A DNA stretch of 10,182 nucleotides from an uncultured Verrucomicrobiota bacterium. GTDB lineage: Bacteria; Verrucomicrobiota; Verrucomicrobiia; Opitutales; LL51. Below, piece by piece: positions 1-7,768 of the stretch. The first letter of the stretch is position 1, and each line of letters begins with the position of its first letter. The DNA is taken from positions 1 to 10,182 of the forward strand of contig CAMWJR010000023.1 of assembly GCA_947174645.1 (NCBI GenBank), read 5' to 3'. The translations under genes were made by a program, and so were the position numbers. A model generated the notes under the pieces. That model had not been told where the DNA came from. It saw nothing but the letters and a program-made list of their open reading frames with translations, and did not search any database.

Positions 1-880
1 TAATGACATCTGGTGTCTTGAGCTGCATCAGGCTTTTTAAACGGTTATTGCGGTTAATCACTCGGCGATAGAGGTCATTCAGATCGCTCGTCGCAAACCG
101 GCCGCCATCGAGTGGAACGAGGGGACGTAAGTCTGGTGGTAATATTGGAAGCGCTTCGAGAATCATCCACTCTGGGCGTGATCCCGAACGTAAAAATCCA
201 GAGACTAGCTTGAGTCGCTTCGCCAGCTTCTTTTTCGTCTGCTTGGCATTGGTCGCGTACATCTCCTCCTGAATGTTGTACACCATCTCCTCGAGATCCA
301 TCTCTGACAAAATTTCCCGGATCGCAACGGCCCCCATTTTCGCAACAAACGCGTCATCGCCGTACTCGCTGCGCAACAAATCGTACTCCGCTTCTTGCAA
401 GAGCTGGCCTTTTTTCAGCGGCGTCATCCCGGGATCGGTCACCATATAGCTCTCATAGTAGACCACCTTTTCGATATCCCGTACGGACATATCCAAAAAC
501 AACCCCAGACGACTGGGTAAGCTTTTTAAAAACCAAATATGCGCAATCGGTACCGCGAGCTCGACATGCCCCATGTGCTCTCGACGCGTTTTGGATAACG
601 TTACCTCAACACCACAGCGATCACAGACGACACCCTTGTACTTAATACGTTTGTATTTTCCACAGGCGCACTCGTAGTCCTTCACCGGCCCGAAAATTCG
701 TTGGCAAAATAACCCACCGGGCTCCGGCTTAAATGTCCGATAATTAATCGTCTCCGGATTTTTGACCTCCCCTTTCGACCACGAACGGATCGCATCGGGC
801 GATGCAAGCGAAATCGCTACAGTATCAAAATCGCTCTCCTGGTTAAAACCCAAAAACTCCCTAACTTCTTCGGTACTCAT
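1..880 (-). CDS. rpoC: RNA polymerase beta' subunit, N-terminal part (cut by window edge)
   Basis: This is the largest subunit of RNA polymerase, which forms the clamp and most of the catalytic cleft with RpoB. The frame is open from ATG at 880 to the left edge, giving 293 codons, so about a fifth of a usual RpoC is present. The N-terminal zinc-binding domain is visible: Cys71, Cys73, Cys86 and Cys89 in the order C-x-C...C-x2-C, just after the conserved GGLFCQRIFGPVKDYEC stretch. Further on are the conserved LPPDLRPLVPLDGGRFATSD and NDLYRRVINRNNRLKSL blocks near the truncated end. The catalytic NADFDGD motif lies beyond the window. The start follows the rpoB stop by only 12 bases, and that gap holds a GGAG Shine-Dalgarno six to eight bases before the ATG. 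This implies tight cotranscription and probably coupled translation with rpoB. Identification is secure. Confidence 0.97.
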   Translation of the reverse strand, partial: MSTEEVREFLGFNQESDFDTVAISLASPDAIRSWSKGEVKNPETINYRTFKPEPGGLFCQRIFGPVKDYECACGKYKRIKYKGVVCDRCGVEVTLSKTRREHMGHVELAVPIAHIWFLKSLPSRLGLFLDMSVRDIEKVVYYESYMVTDPGMTPLKKGQLLQEAEYDLLRSEYGDDAFVAKMGAVAIREILSEMDLEEMVYNIQEEMYATNAKQTKKKLAKRLKLVSGFLRSGSRPEWMILEALPILPPDLRPLVPLDGGRFATSDLNDLYRRVINRNNRLKSLMQLKTPDVI

Positions 881-892
881 CGAAATATCTCC

Positions 893-3800
893 TTACGCGT
901 CCGCAACCTCCTCGTGCTCGAGTCGGATATCGAGACAGAGGCTCTGGATCTCTTTTAACAATACATTAAACGACTGCGGCATCCCGGCTTGAAGCGATTT
1001 ATCACCCTTAACGATCGACTCATACGCTTTCGTACGACCTTGGACATCATCGGATTTGATCGTCAACATCTCCTGCAATGTGTACGCTGCACCATACGCC
1101 TCGAGCGCCCAGACCTCCATCTCTCCCAATCGCTGCCCACCGTATTGCGCCTTACCGCCCAGCGGCTGCTGGGTAATGAGACTGTACGGCCCAACGGCAC
1201 GGGCGTGAATCTTATCGGCAACCAAGTGATTGAGCTTCATCATGTACATACACCCAACGACGACTTCCTGGTCAAAGGGTTCTCCCGTCCGTCCATCATA
1301 GAGCACCGTTTTCCCGCTTTCTGGTAATCCGGCTTTTTTCAAATACGCATGGACTTCGGATTCCGGAACGCCATCAAATACCGGTGTCGCGATCTTGATG
1401 CCGAGCTTTTGGCACACCCAGCCGAGGTGCGTCTCCAAAACCTGTCCGACATTCATACGGCTCGGAACACCCAATGGGTTCAAAATGACATCAACTGGTG
1501 TTCCATCCGGTAAAAACGGCATATCCTCGCGGTGGACAACCTTCGAAACAACACCCTTATTACCGTGACGTCCCGCCATCTTATCACCAACGTGGATCTT
1601 TCGTTTATTGGCGATATAAACTTTGACGTTTTTAATAATGCCACTCTCACCGATATCACCGGCCTCGATGGCCTCGATCTTTTGGACGCGCTCGTTCTCC
1701 AAGTCGATAAATTTTTGGCGGTACGCGTCGACGATCTCTAAAATTCGGTTTTTGACCGGTGACGCCGGAATCGAAAGCGTATCAAAACATGCCGCAATTC
1801 GCCGCAATAAGGTCTTGGTGATTTTCCGATTCGCCGGGATAATCACTTCGCCACTATCGCTATTCGAAATATCGAGCGGGATCTTTTCCCCTAACAAAAT
1901 ACTCGATAGCGACTCTGTGAGGTCGTCCTGTAGGCGCTCGAGCTGCCCCCGGAACTCCTCATTCGCCTTCTTAACGCGGCGACGGATATCAGATTCCGAA
2001 GCCTCTTCTTTCTCGTGATCGATATTGCTCGAAAACTTGACGTCCATCACGATCCCCTCGCATCCCGGTGGGACAAGCAGCGACGTATCTTTAACATCGG
2101 CCGCCTTTTCCCCAAAAATTGCCCGTAAGAGTTTCTCTTCTGGGGCAAGATCAGTTTCGCTTTTGGGTGTAATCTTCCCGACGAGAATGTCGCCAGCTTT
2201 AACCTCTGCACCGATGCGGATAATCCCATCGCGGTTCAAATTCTTCAGCGCCTCATCGCCGACATTCGGGATATCACGGGTAATCTCTTCCGCTCCGAGC
2301 TTCGTATCGCGTGCGATCACCTCGAACTCTTCGATATGGACTGAGGTAAAGACATCCTCCTTCACGAGGCGGTCACTTAAAATGATTGCGTCTTGGAAGT
2401 TATACCCATTCCACGGCATGAATGCGACCAATACGTTTCTTCCCAACGCAAGCTCGCCCTGGTCTGTCCCTGCGCCATCCGCTAATGGATCCCCGATCTG
2501 GACTTCCTGTCCCTTTTGAACAATCGGCCGCTGATTAAAACACGTCGCTGCGTTCGAACGGATAAACTTGCGCAAGTGATAAACAAAAATCCCAGCACCA
2601 GGATTTCCCTTAGCATCGAGCTTTTTGGGCAATGTCCCATCGGGCGTAACCACGATCCGCGTTGCGTCCACCGACACCACAACACCCTCGCTAAGTGACG
2701 ATACGACGCTCTTTGAGTCAACTGCAGCTTTCCGCTCGAGACCAGTTCCGACAAACGGAGCCTCTGGTGATAACAACGGGACCCCTTGCCGTTGCATGTT
2801 CGATCCCATCAACGCCCGCGAGGTATCGTCGTGCTCAAGGAACGGAATTAACCCCGCCGCCACAGAAATGACCTGCTTTGGTGACACATCCATGTAATCC
2901 ACCTTCTCGGGTTCGACCTCGAGGATCATATCGCGTTGGCGTGCGGCAACGATTCCTAATAAGCGGCCATTTTTATCCATCTCGGAATTTGCCTGAGCAA
3001 TAATATGTCCTGCTTCGTCTGTCGCATCGAGATAGACGACCTCGTCCGTGACCTTCCCCTTTTTAACCACGCGGTACGGCGTCTCGATGAAACCAAATTC
3101 GTTGACACGCGCAAAGATGCTCAACGAGTTGATGAGACCGATATTGGGACCTTCCGGAGTCTCGATCGGGCAGATCCGACCATAATGCGACATGTGCACA
3201 TCGCGGACCTCAAATCCCGCGCGCTCCCGGCTCAGACCTCCAGGGCCCAATGCCGATAGACGACGCTTGTGGGCGAGCTCCGAAAGCGGATTGATCTGGT
3301 CCATGAACTGCGAGAGCTGGCTCCGGGCAAAAAAATCCCGGACCGCCGCCATAAAGATCTTGGGATTGACGAGCTTCTGCGGCACAATCGTGTCGACACT
3401 GTTATCAAAGAGTGCCATGCGTTCACGGATCAATCGTTCCATCCGACTCAGCCCCGAACGACATTGATTTACCAACAGTTCCCCGACGTTGCGTACACGA
3501 CGATTACCGAGGTGGTCAATATCATCGACAATTTCCTCGCCCTTCCGCAGACGGCACAAATACTTCGTCGCAGCGACGATATCGGCGGTATCAATCAGAC
3601 GATCCTCGAGATCCTTGTTGAGCCCGAGTTTCTGGTTCAACTTCTTTCGCCCGACACGCCCCAAATCGTACCGTTTCCGCTCTAGGAAAAGCCGAGACAT
3701 CATACCGGCAGCATTACTGGCTGTCACTGGTTCCCCTGGTCGGAGACGCTTATAAATTTCACGCAACGCATCTTCGGTATTTTTGGTAGGGTCCTTTTTA

Positions 3801-4657
3801 AGCGTCCGAACAATCAAACCGTCATCAACCTCGACATTCACGACTTCAATCTTTTCGATGCCCGCTCCTTCAAAGGCCTGGAGAAGTCCCTTGGAAAGTG
3901 CCTCATGTGCACGCGCAAGCACAACGCCTTCCTTTGCATCAACGACGTCGTCGATCAGGATGTAATTCGCCAAATTGGCGATTGAGTAGAGAGCACTGAC
4001 TTTTTTGCTTTCGATCCGGTAAAATAGACTAAGAACATCGTGGTCGGAGCTATTACCAAACGCGCGGAGTAAGGTCGTCAACAAAAACTTCCGGCGGCGA
4101 CGGCGACGGTCGAGATATACGTATAATAGATCACTCTGATCGAACTGAACCTCTAACCAAGTTCCCCGGTCAGGGATAATACGAAAGGCATGAAGCGATT
4201 TGCCACTGGCGTGTATCGTCTCTTCGAAGTTAATTCCCGGAGAGCGGTGAAGCTGACTAACAACAACGCGTTCGGCACCGTTAATGACAAAGGAGCCACG
4301 GCTACCCATTACCGGTAGTTCGCCGAAGTAAATCTCCTCTTCGCGCATCTCGCCCTCTTCGCATAGCCGAAGGGTCACATAGAGCGATGCGCCATAGGTC
4401 GTTCCGTCGCGGACACAAAAGTCTTCGTTATGCCGAGGTTCACCGATACGGTAGGAGACATACTCCAGTCGACACTTTCCATCGTAGCTCTCGACTGGGA
4501 AGAAATCCCGAAACACACTCTCGATCCCGATATTTTTCCGGTTCCCGACAGCGACGCCACTCTGCAAAAACTCTTTAAAAGAATTGATCTGATTTTCTAT
4601 GAAATTGGGCGGACTTACGACCTCTGCCAACTTACTGAAGTTAATTCTATCAGCCAT
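893..4657 (-). CDS. rpoB: DNA-directed RNA polymerase beta subunit
   Basis: This is the second-largest RNA polymerase subunit, 1254 residues, a normal length for a form without the large E. coli insertions. Motifs seen in order: the N-terminal lobe; a basic run of six arginines at 184-189; rifampicin cluster I at about 442-472 (SQLSQFMDQINPLSE, then HKRRLSALGPGG); GRICPIETPEGPNIGL at 493-508; the FMPWNGYNFQDAI block at 746-757; KMAGRHGNKGVVSK at 1026-1039; GVPSRMNVGQVLETHLGW at 1063-1080; and GGKAQYGGQRLGEMEVWALE at 1168-1187 at the clamp-contacting C-terminus. The chosen ATG begins MADRINFSKL, a usual RpoB start. No Shine-Dalgarno is visible: the bases before the ATG are T-rich. rpoB lies 108 bases after rplL, with a strong hairpin between, and 12 bases before rpoC. 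The frame is intact, with no sign of truncation. Confidence 0.98.
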   Translation of the reverse strand: MADRINFSKLAEVVSPPNFIENQINSFKEFLQSGVAVGNRKNIGIESVFRDFFPVESYDGKCRLEYVSYRIGEPRHNEDFCVRDGTTYGASLYVTLRLCEEGEMREEEIYFGELPVMGSRGSFVINGAERVVVSQLHRSPGINFEETIHASGKSLHAFRIIPDRGTWLEVQFDQSDLLYVYLDRRRRRRKFLLTTLLRAFGNSSDHDVLSLFYRIESKKVSALYSIANLANYILIDDVVDAKEGVVLARAHEALSKGLLQAFEGAGIEKIEVVNVEVDDGLIVRTLKKDPTKNTEDALREIYKRLRPGEPVTASNAAGMMSRLFLERKRYDLGRVGRKKLNQKLGLNKDLEDRLIDTADIVAATKYLCRLRKGEEIVDDIDHLGNRRVRNVGELLVNQCRSGLSRMERLIRERMALFDNSVDTIVPQKLVNPKIFMAAVRDFFARSQLSQFMDQINPLSELAHKRRLSALGPGGLSRERAGFEVRDVHMSHYGRICPIETPEGPNIGLINSLSIFARVNEFGFIETPYRVVKKGKVTDEVVYLDATDEAGHIIAQANSEMDKNGRLLGIVAARQRDMILEVEPEKVDYMDVSPKQVISVAAGLIPFLEHDDTSRALMGSNMQRQGVPLLSPEAPFVGTGLERKAAVDSKSVVSSLSEGVVVSVDATRIVVTPDGTLPKKLDAKGNPGAGIFVYHLRKFIRSNAATCFNQRPIVQKGQEVQIGDPLADGAGTDQGELALGRNVLVAFMPWNGYNFQDAIILSDRLVKEDVFTSVHIEEFEVIARDTKLGAEEITRDIPNVGDEALKNLNRDGIIRIGAEVKAGDILVGKITPKSETDLAPEEKLLRAIFGEKAADVKDTSLLVPPGCEGIVMDVKFSSNIDHEKEEASESDIRRRVKKANEEFRGQLERLQDDLTESLSSILLGEKIPLDISNSDSGEVIIPANRKITKTLLRRIAACFDTLSIPASPVKNRILEIVDAYRQKFIDLENERVQKIEAIEAGDIGESGIIKNVKVYIANKRKIHVGDKMAGRHGNKGVVSKVVHREDMPFLPDGTPVDVILNPLGVPSRMNVGQVLETHLGWVCQKLGIKIATPVFDGVPESEVHAYLKKAGLPESGKTVLYDGRTGEPFDQEVVVGCMYMMKLNHLVADKIHARAVGPYSLITQQPLGGKAQYGGQRLGEMEVWALEAYGAAYTLQEMLTIKSDDVQGRTKAYESIVKGDKSLQAGMPQSFNVLLKEIQSLCLDIRLEHEEVADA

Positions 4658-4702
4658 ACACGCAAAAAATAACGAAATGTAATCTCTTCATATAACAACA
4701 AA

Positions 4703-4737
4703 ACAGCTCTGCAGGACATAATGTCCTACAAAACTGT
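4703..4737 (-). promoter_or_regulatory. rplL-rpoB intergenic hairpin: candidate attenuator or processing site
   Basis: Read on the minus strand, ACAGTTTTGTAGGACA pairs along its whole length with TGTCCTGCAGAGCTGT around a TTA loop. That is 16 consecutive pairs, 13 Watson-Crick and 3 U-G. The core is the DNA palindrome AGGACATaATGTCCT at 4713-4727. All three wobbles become A/C mismatches in a plus-strand transcript, so the full stem exists only in the operon mRNA. The bases after it read TTTGTTGTTATAT, a U-rich but interrupted tail, as in a weak intrinsic terminator. The hairpin begins 28 bases after the rplL stop and ends 45 bases before the rpoB start. In E. coli the same interval carries a partial terminator and an RNase III site that set rpoBC output below ribosomal protein output. 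The structure is seen directly; the function is inferred from position. Confidence 0.75.
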
Positions 4738-4765
4738 AGCTTCTCTCTTTAAGGAAACACCGCGA

Positions 4766-5149
4766 CTATTTGAGTTCCACCTTGGCGCCGGCCGCTTCGA
4801 GCTTCTTTTTCATTTCTTCGGCTTCTGCCTTCGAGACGGCTTCTTTGACAGTCTTTGGCGCACCATCGACGAGGTCTTTAGCCTCTTTCAAACCGAGGCC
4901 GGTAATCGCACGAACCTCTTTGATGACGTTGATCTTATTATCACCCGCTGCGGAAAGAACGACATCGAACTCGGTCTTCTCCTCTTTCGCTTCGGCCGCA
5001 CCACCACCTGCCGGCATCGCAACCGCTGCGACCGGTGCATTCGCACTGACACCCCACTTCTCTTCGAGCTCTTTAACGAGCCCCGCAATCTCTAAAACGG
5101 ACTGCTTGCTTAACCACTCGATAACCTGATCTTTTGTAATTTCTGCCAT
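4766..5149 (-). CDS. rplL: 50S ribosomal protein L7/L12
   Basis: This is the multicopy stalk protein that recruits and activates translational GTPases. Its dimers bind the C-terminal helix of L10. At 127 residues it has the standard length. The N-terminal dimerisation part (about 1-35, TKDQVIEWLSKQSVLEIAGL) is followed by an Ala/Gly/Pro hinge (about 36-57, including AMPAGGGAAEA). The C-terminal factor-binding domain (58-127) includes KINVIKEVRAITGLGLKEAK and DLVDGAPKTVKEAVSKAEAE. A very strong Shine-Dalgarno, AGGAGG at 5157-5162, sits 7 bases before the ATG, which fits a product needed in several copies per ribosome. It follows rplJ after an 83-base gap with a small hairpin. The stop is TAG. 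Identification is secure. Confidence 0.98.
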   Translation of the reverse strand: MAEITKDQVIEWLSKQSVLEIAGLVKELEEKWGVSANAPVAAVAMPAGGGAAEAKEEKTEFDVVLSAAGDNKINVIKEVRAITGLGLKEAKDLVDGAPKTVKEAVSKAEAEEMKKKLEAAGAKVELK

Positions 5150-5170
5150 TTTTTATCCTCCTGAGACGAA

Positions 5171-5197
5171 CTTAGCGGCTAACCGTAGCCATTTAAG
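5171..5197 (-). promoter_or_regulatory. Small hairpin in the rplJ-rplL spacer
   Basis: On the minus strand CTTAAATGGCTA pairs with TAGCCGCTAAG around a CGGT loop. The inner stem is GGCTA/TAGCC plus a U-G pair, the outer stem is CTTA/TAAG, and a two-by-one internal loop separates them. No U-run follows, so it is not a classical terminator. It ends just before the strong rplL Shine-Dalgarno and could be an mRNA processing or stabilising element that favours rplL over rplJ. Function is inferred only; a stem this small can arise by chance. Confidence 0.35.
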
Positions 5198-5232
5198 AGC
5201 ACGAACTCCTAAATCCCTCTCTCGTAAGAAAA

Positions 5233-5748
5233 TTATTCCTTTCGCGCCTTTGCTTGTAATACGTTGACGACCCCCTGGGGCACTGCGTTGAGTACCCGAA
5301 CCAATTGCTGCGCCGGCGTACTGAAGAGCGCCAGGACTTGAGCCCGCAGAACTTCGAGCGACGGGAGCTCGGAGAGTGCCTTAATTTCCGCAGCCGACAG
5401 GACATGCTTTGAAAGCGCACCGCCTTTGACCGGCATCTTATCGTCGTTGCCCTTGGCAAACTGAAACAGCGTTTTCGCGACACCTGACGGATTTTCACCT
5501 CCAGTAATAATCGCTGTGTGCCCCTCGAAGCAAGCAGCGCCTAACGCCTCACAGCCGCTTTCCTGAAGCGCGATTTTTAAAATGTTATTTTTAACGATAT
5601 GGCACTCGGCACCATCCTTCGCGAGGTCTTTGCGTAACGCTGAAATTGCAGCTACTGTCACTCCGGTGAAATTCGCCAAGTATACATAATCGGACTTCCC
5701 AAGGTGACTCGAAACCTCTTCGACTAAAAATGCTTTTTCCGCTCTCAT
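5233..5748 (-). CDS. rplJ: 50S ribosomal protein L10
   Basis: This protein anchors the L7/L12 dimers to the 23S rRNA GTPase-associated centre beside L11. It has 171 residues, usual for the family. The N-terminal rRNA-binding domain is recognisable from MRAEKAFLVEEVSSHLGKSD, then YVYLANFTGVTVAAISALRK and the HIVKNNILKIALQ stretch typical of L10. The C-terminal region (about 135-171) carries the hydrophobic helix ALFSTPAQQLVRVLNAV on which L7/L12 dimers assemble. The ATG at 5748 follows the rplA stop by 10 bases and is preceded by GAGGA about five bases upstream. In many bacteria the L10-L7/L12 complex represses its own mRNA through a leader before rplJ. Here the gap to rplA is too short for such a leader, so any operator would have to lie within rplA. 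Confidence 0.97.
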   Translation of the reverse strand: MRAEKAFLVEEVSSHLGKSDYVYLANFTGVTVAAISALRKDLAKDGAECHIVKNNILKIALQESGCEALGAACFEGHTAIITGGENPSGVAKTLFQFAKGNDDKMPVKGGALSKHVLSAAEIKALSELPSLEVLRAQVLALFSTPAQQLVRVLNAVPQGVVNVLQAKARKE

Positions 5749-5758
5749 CTTTTCCTCA

Positions 5759-6451
5759 CTATGCAGCGCTATAAACCGACGGCTCTAATTTAATACCCGG
5801 AGACATCGTCGCCGTCAAGACCGCACTTTTCACAAAATTACCGGAAACGCTCGCTGGCTTCGCTTTTAGGATCGCATCGACCGCAACACGAATATTCTCA
5901 GTCAACTTGAGTGCCTCAAATGAACGCTTACCGACTACGACCGACATGCTGCCTGTCTTATCCATCTTGAACTCAACGCGTCCAGCCTTCACTTCGTGGA
6001 TTACACTGACGACATCGTCAGAAACCGTTCCGGATTTCGGATTCGGCATAATACCACGAGGACCGAGGATACGCGCGACATTGCGCGCTTGCTTCATCGC
6101 CGAGGTGGTGGAAATCGCGACATCAAAGTCGAGCCAACCGCTCTGGATTTTTTCGATTAGATCCTCGAGACCTGCAAAATCTGCTCCAGCCAAAAGAGCC
6201 TCTTCCGGTTTTTCGGTAAATACAAGAACACGTACTTTTTTACCACTACCGTTCGGAAGACTAACAACCCCGCGGACCATTTGATCGCTCTGCTTCGGAT
6301 CAACCCCGAGGTGGAACGAGAGCTCCACCGTCTCATCAAAACGAGCCTTCGGCATTTTTTCGAGCAGTGCAACAGCATTTTCTACAGAAAAGTACTGACT
6401 TAAATCAGCGACCTCCTGCCCTTGTCTCTGACGCTTGCTTCGTTTTTTCAT
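5759..6451 (-). CDS. rplA: 50S ribosomal protein L1
   Basis: This protein of the mobile L1 stalk at the ribosomal exit site also often acts as a translational repressor of rplKA. From the ATG at 6451 it has 230 residues, the normal length, and begins MKKRSKRQRQ, a usual L1 N-terminus. Family motifs seen: FDETVELSFHLGVDPKQSDQ at 38-57, RGVVSLPNGSGKKVRV at 60-75, and the hallmark LGPRGIMPNPKSGTVSDDV at 129-147. The frame stays open to a TTG at 6496, but the extra 15 residues do not look like L1 and that TTG has no Shine-Dalgarno, so I reject the longer form. The ribosome site before the ATG is itself weak. The gap to rplK is 50 bases and to rplJ 10 bases. Stop TAG. Confidence 0.96.
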   Translation of the reverse strand: MKKRSKRQRQGQEVADLSQYFSVENAVALLEKMPKARFDETVELSFHLGVDPKQSDQMVRGVVSLPNGSGKKVRVLVFTEKPEEALLAGADFAGLEDLIEKIQSGWLDFDVAISTTSAMKQARNVARILGPRGIMPNPKSGTVSDDVVSVIHEVKAGRVEFKMDKTGSMSVVVGKRSFEALKLTENIRVAVDAILKAKPASVSGNFVKSAVLTATMSPGIKLEPSVYSAA

Positions 6452-6501
6452 AAACAAATTACCGTCTACCGCTACCGCAATTCTGGTGCTTGTCAAGCGT
6501 T

Positions 6502-6927
6502 TTACGCGACGACTTCGATCCCCATGCTCCGGGCCGTTCCTTCGATCATTCGGCGCGCGGCATCAATATTTTCGACATTGAGATCGGCCTTCTTAACTTC
6601 GACGATTTCTTCAAGCTGTTTACACGTTACCTTGCCGATTTTATTCCGATTCGGAACACCGGAGCCCTTCGCGATACCCGCTGCCTTTCGTAGGAGGACC
6701 GATGCCGGCGGTGATTTTAAAATAAATGAAAATGAGCGATCCGCATATACCGAGATCACCGCGGGAATGACCATACCCGCCATATCTTTGGTTTTTGCGT
6801 TAAATTCCTTACAGAAGCCCATGATATTTACACCGGCCGCACCGAGTGCCGGGCCTACTGGAGGTGCCGGATTTGCCGCACCTGCAGGTAACTGTAACTT
6901 AATTTGCTTAACGACCTTTTTTGCCAT
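6502..6927 (-). CDS. rplK: 50S ribosomal protein L11
   Basis: This component of the GTPase-associated centre binds 23S rRNA with L10 and is the usual thiostrepton target. It has 141 residues, the standard size. The N-terminal domain shows the proline-rich segment NPAPPVGPALGAAGVNIMGF (19-38), where thiostrepton binds, and the C-terminal rRNA-binding domain runs from about residue 74 (PPASVLLRKAAGIAKGSGVP) to the end. The ATG at 6927 lies 5 bases after the nusG stop. The only ribosome-site match is a weak GAG inside the end of nusG, so translational coupling to nusG is likely. There is no leader in front of it to hold an L1 operator, unlike in E. coli. Confidence 0.97.
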   Translation of the reverse strand: MAKKVVKQIKLQLPAGAANPAPPVGPALGAAGVNIMGFCKEFNAKTKDMAGMVIPAVISVYADRSFSFILKSPPASVLLRKAAGIAKGSGVPNRNKIGKVTCKQLEEIVEVKKADLNVENIDAARRMIEGTARSMGIEVVA

Positions 6928-6932
6928 AGTTT

Positions 6933-7502
6933 TTACTCAACAACCCTTTCTGCCTGCCAAAATTCTAATTCAATCGGCGTATCCCGTCCAAATAGCGATA
7001 CCGAAACCTGCATCTTTCCCGCTTCTAAATCAATCTCCGTAATCGCACCTACCGAGTCCTTAAACGGACCATCGGTAATTTTAACCTTATCCCCAATCTC
7101 AAATGCAACACGACGGACCGGCGCAGCGGTTTCTGCTGCTTTTGCCTGCGCTAAAATGCGCGCCACCTCATCTTCTCGAAGCGGAACGGGTTTATCGCCG
7201 CCGACGAAATTCAATACCCCCTGTGTATTCCGCACAAAATACCACTGTGACTGTAATAGCTGATCGTGGTCATCATAGAGCTTCATCTTTAAGAAGACGT
7301 AACCCGGATAAAACTTTTTCGTCCGATGATATTTTTTCCCGTTCTTGATCTCGATGACCTTTTCCGAGGGCACGAGTACTTCTTCGATTGCAACTCCCTC
7401 ATGCTCGGCAAACTTATCAAGGTACAGCTTGACCTTCGCTTCCTGGTTCGAATAAACCTGGAGCGCGTACCACCGGGAATCCTGCATCGTCGCTATGACC
7501 AC
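6933..7502 (-). CDS. nusG: Transcription termination/antitermination protein NusG
   Basis: This elongation factor binds the RpoC clamp and RpoB lobe, suppresses pausing, and links RNA polymerase to Rho or to ribosomal protein S10. It has 189 residues. The NGN domain covers about 10-115, starting RWYALQVYSNQEAKVK and including the conserved KKFYPGYVFLKM (62-73). The C-terminal KOW domain is at about 134-168 (FEIGDKVKITDGPFKDSVGA). The chosen start is GTG at 7502, because a perfect AGGAGG lies six bases upstream. An in-frame ATG at 7487 is 21 bases from that site, too far to use it. The gene follows secE by 41 bases and precedes rplK by 5. Its neighbours are exactly those expected for a housekeeping NusG. 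Confidence 0.96.
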   Translation of the reverse strand: MVIATMQDSRWYALQVYSNQEAKVKLYLDKFAEHEGVAIEEVLVPSEKVIEIKNGKKYHRTKKFYPGYVFLKMKLYDDHDQLLQSQWYFVRNTQGVLNFVGGDKPVPLREDEVARILAQAKAAETAAPVRRVAFEIGDKVKITDGPFKDSVGAITEIDLEAGKMQVSVSLFGRDTPIELEFWQAERVVE

Positions 7503-7508
7503 TCACTA

Positions 7509-7514
7509 CCTCCT
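7509..7514 (-). promoter_or_regulatory. Ribosome binding site that fixes the nusG GTG start
   Basis: The minus strand reads AGGAGG, part of a longer AGGAGGT match to the anti-Shine-Dalgarno, followed by six bases and then GTG. It decides between the GTG at 7502 and the ATG five codons further in, which would be 21 bases away. Confidence 0.8.
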
Positions 7515-7543
7515 AAACCTCGGATATTCCCTACCAACACCAA

Positions 7544-7759
7544 TCATCCGAGCGCTCCGCGCACCCAGTTACTGAAGAGATCGACCACCTGGATAAGCGA
7601 AAAATCGACCATCGCAACGTAACTCCCTAAGAGCGCCATTCCAATAAGAACGACGGCGACATAGTGACGGCACTCCTTCGGGGTCGGCCACGTCGCTTTA
7701 CGAAGCTCGCCGACGACCTCCCCGAAAAATACCCCTAACTTCCTAAACGGATTCTTCAT
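7544..7759 (-). CDS. secE: Preprotein translocase subunit SecE
   Basis: This is the small clamp subunit of the SecYEG channel in the inner membrane. It has 71 residues, in the size range of single-span SecE proteins. The conserved cytoplasmic amphipathic helix and hinge are clear (FFGEVVGELRKATWPTPKE, 11-29, matching the family ELxKxxWP pattern). One membrane segment follows at about 33-52 (YVAVVLIGMALLGSYVAMV), then a short tail. The frame extends upstream into the tRNA-Trp gene, but that part is translated tRNA, so the ATG at 7759 is taken as the start. It lies only 9 bases after the tRNA CCA end, and its only Shine-Dalgarno match, AGG, uses the last A of that CCA. The next gene is nusG, as in most bacteria. 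Confidence 0.95.
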   Translation of the reverse strand: MKNPFRKLGVFFGEVVGELRKATWPTPKECRHYVAVVLIGMALLGSYVAMVDFSLIQVVDLFSNWVRGALG

Positions 7760-7768
7760 CGCTATACC

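Noticed and set aside
762..992. Plus-strand ORFs antisense to rpoC, rpoB, rplL, rplA, rplK and nusG (several of 60-206 codons)
   Set aside because: They are shadows of strongly conserved minus-strand genes; none has a recognisable domain or a good start site.
6486..6494. TTGACA in the rplK-rplA gap as a promoter -35 box
   Set aside because: No plausible -10 box occurs 16-18 bases downstream, and the gap is only 50 bases within a tight operon.
6449..6496. Longer rplA starting at TTG 6496, adding 15 residues
   Set aside because: The added residues do not resemble L1, the TTG has no ribosome site, and the ATG at 6451 gives the standard 230-residue protein.
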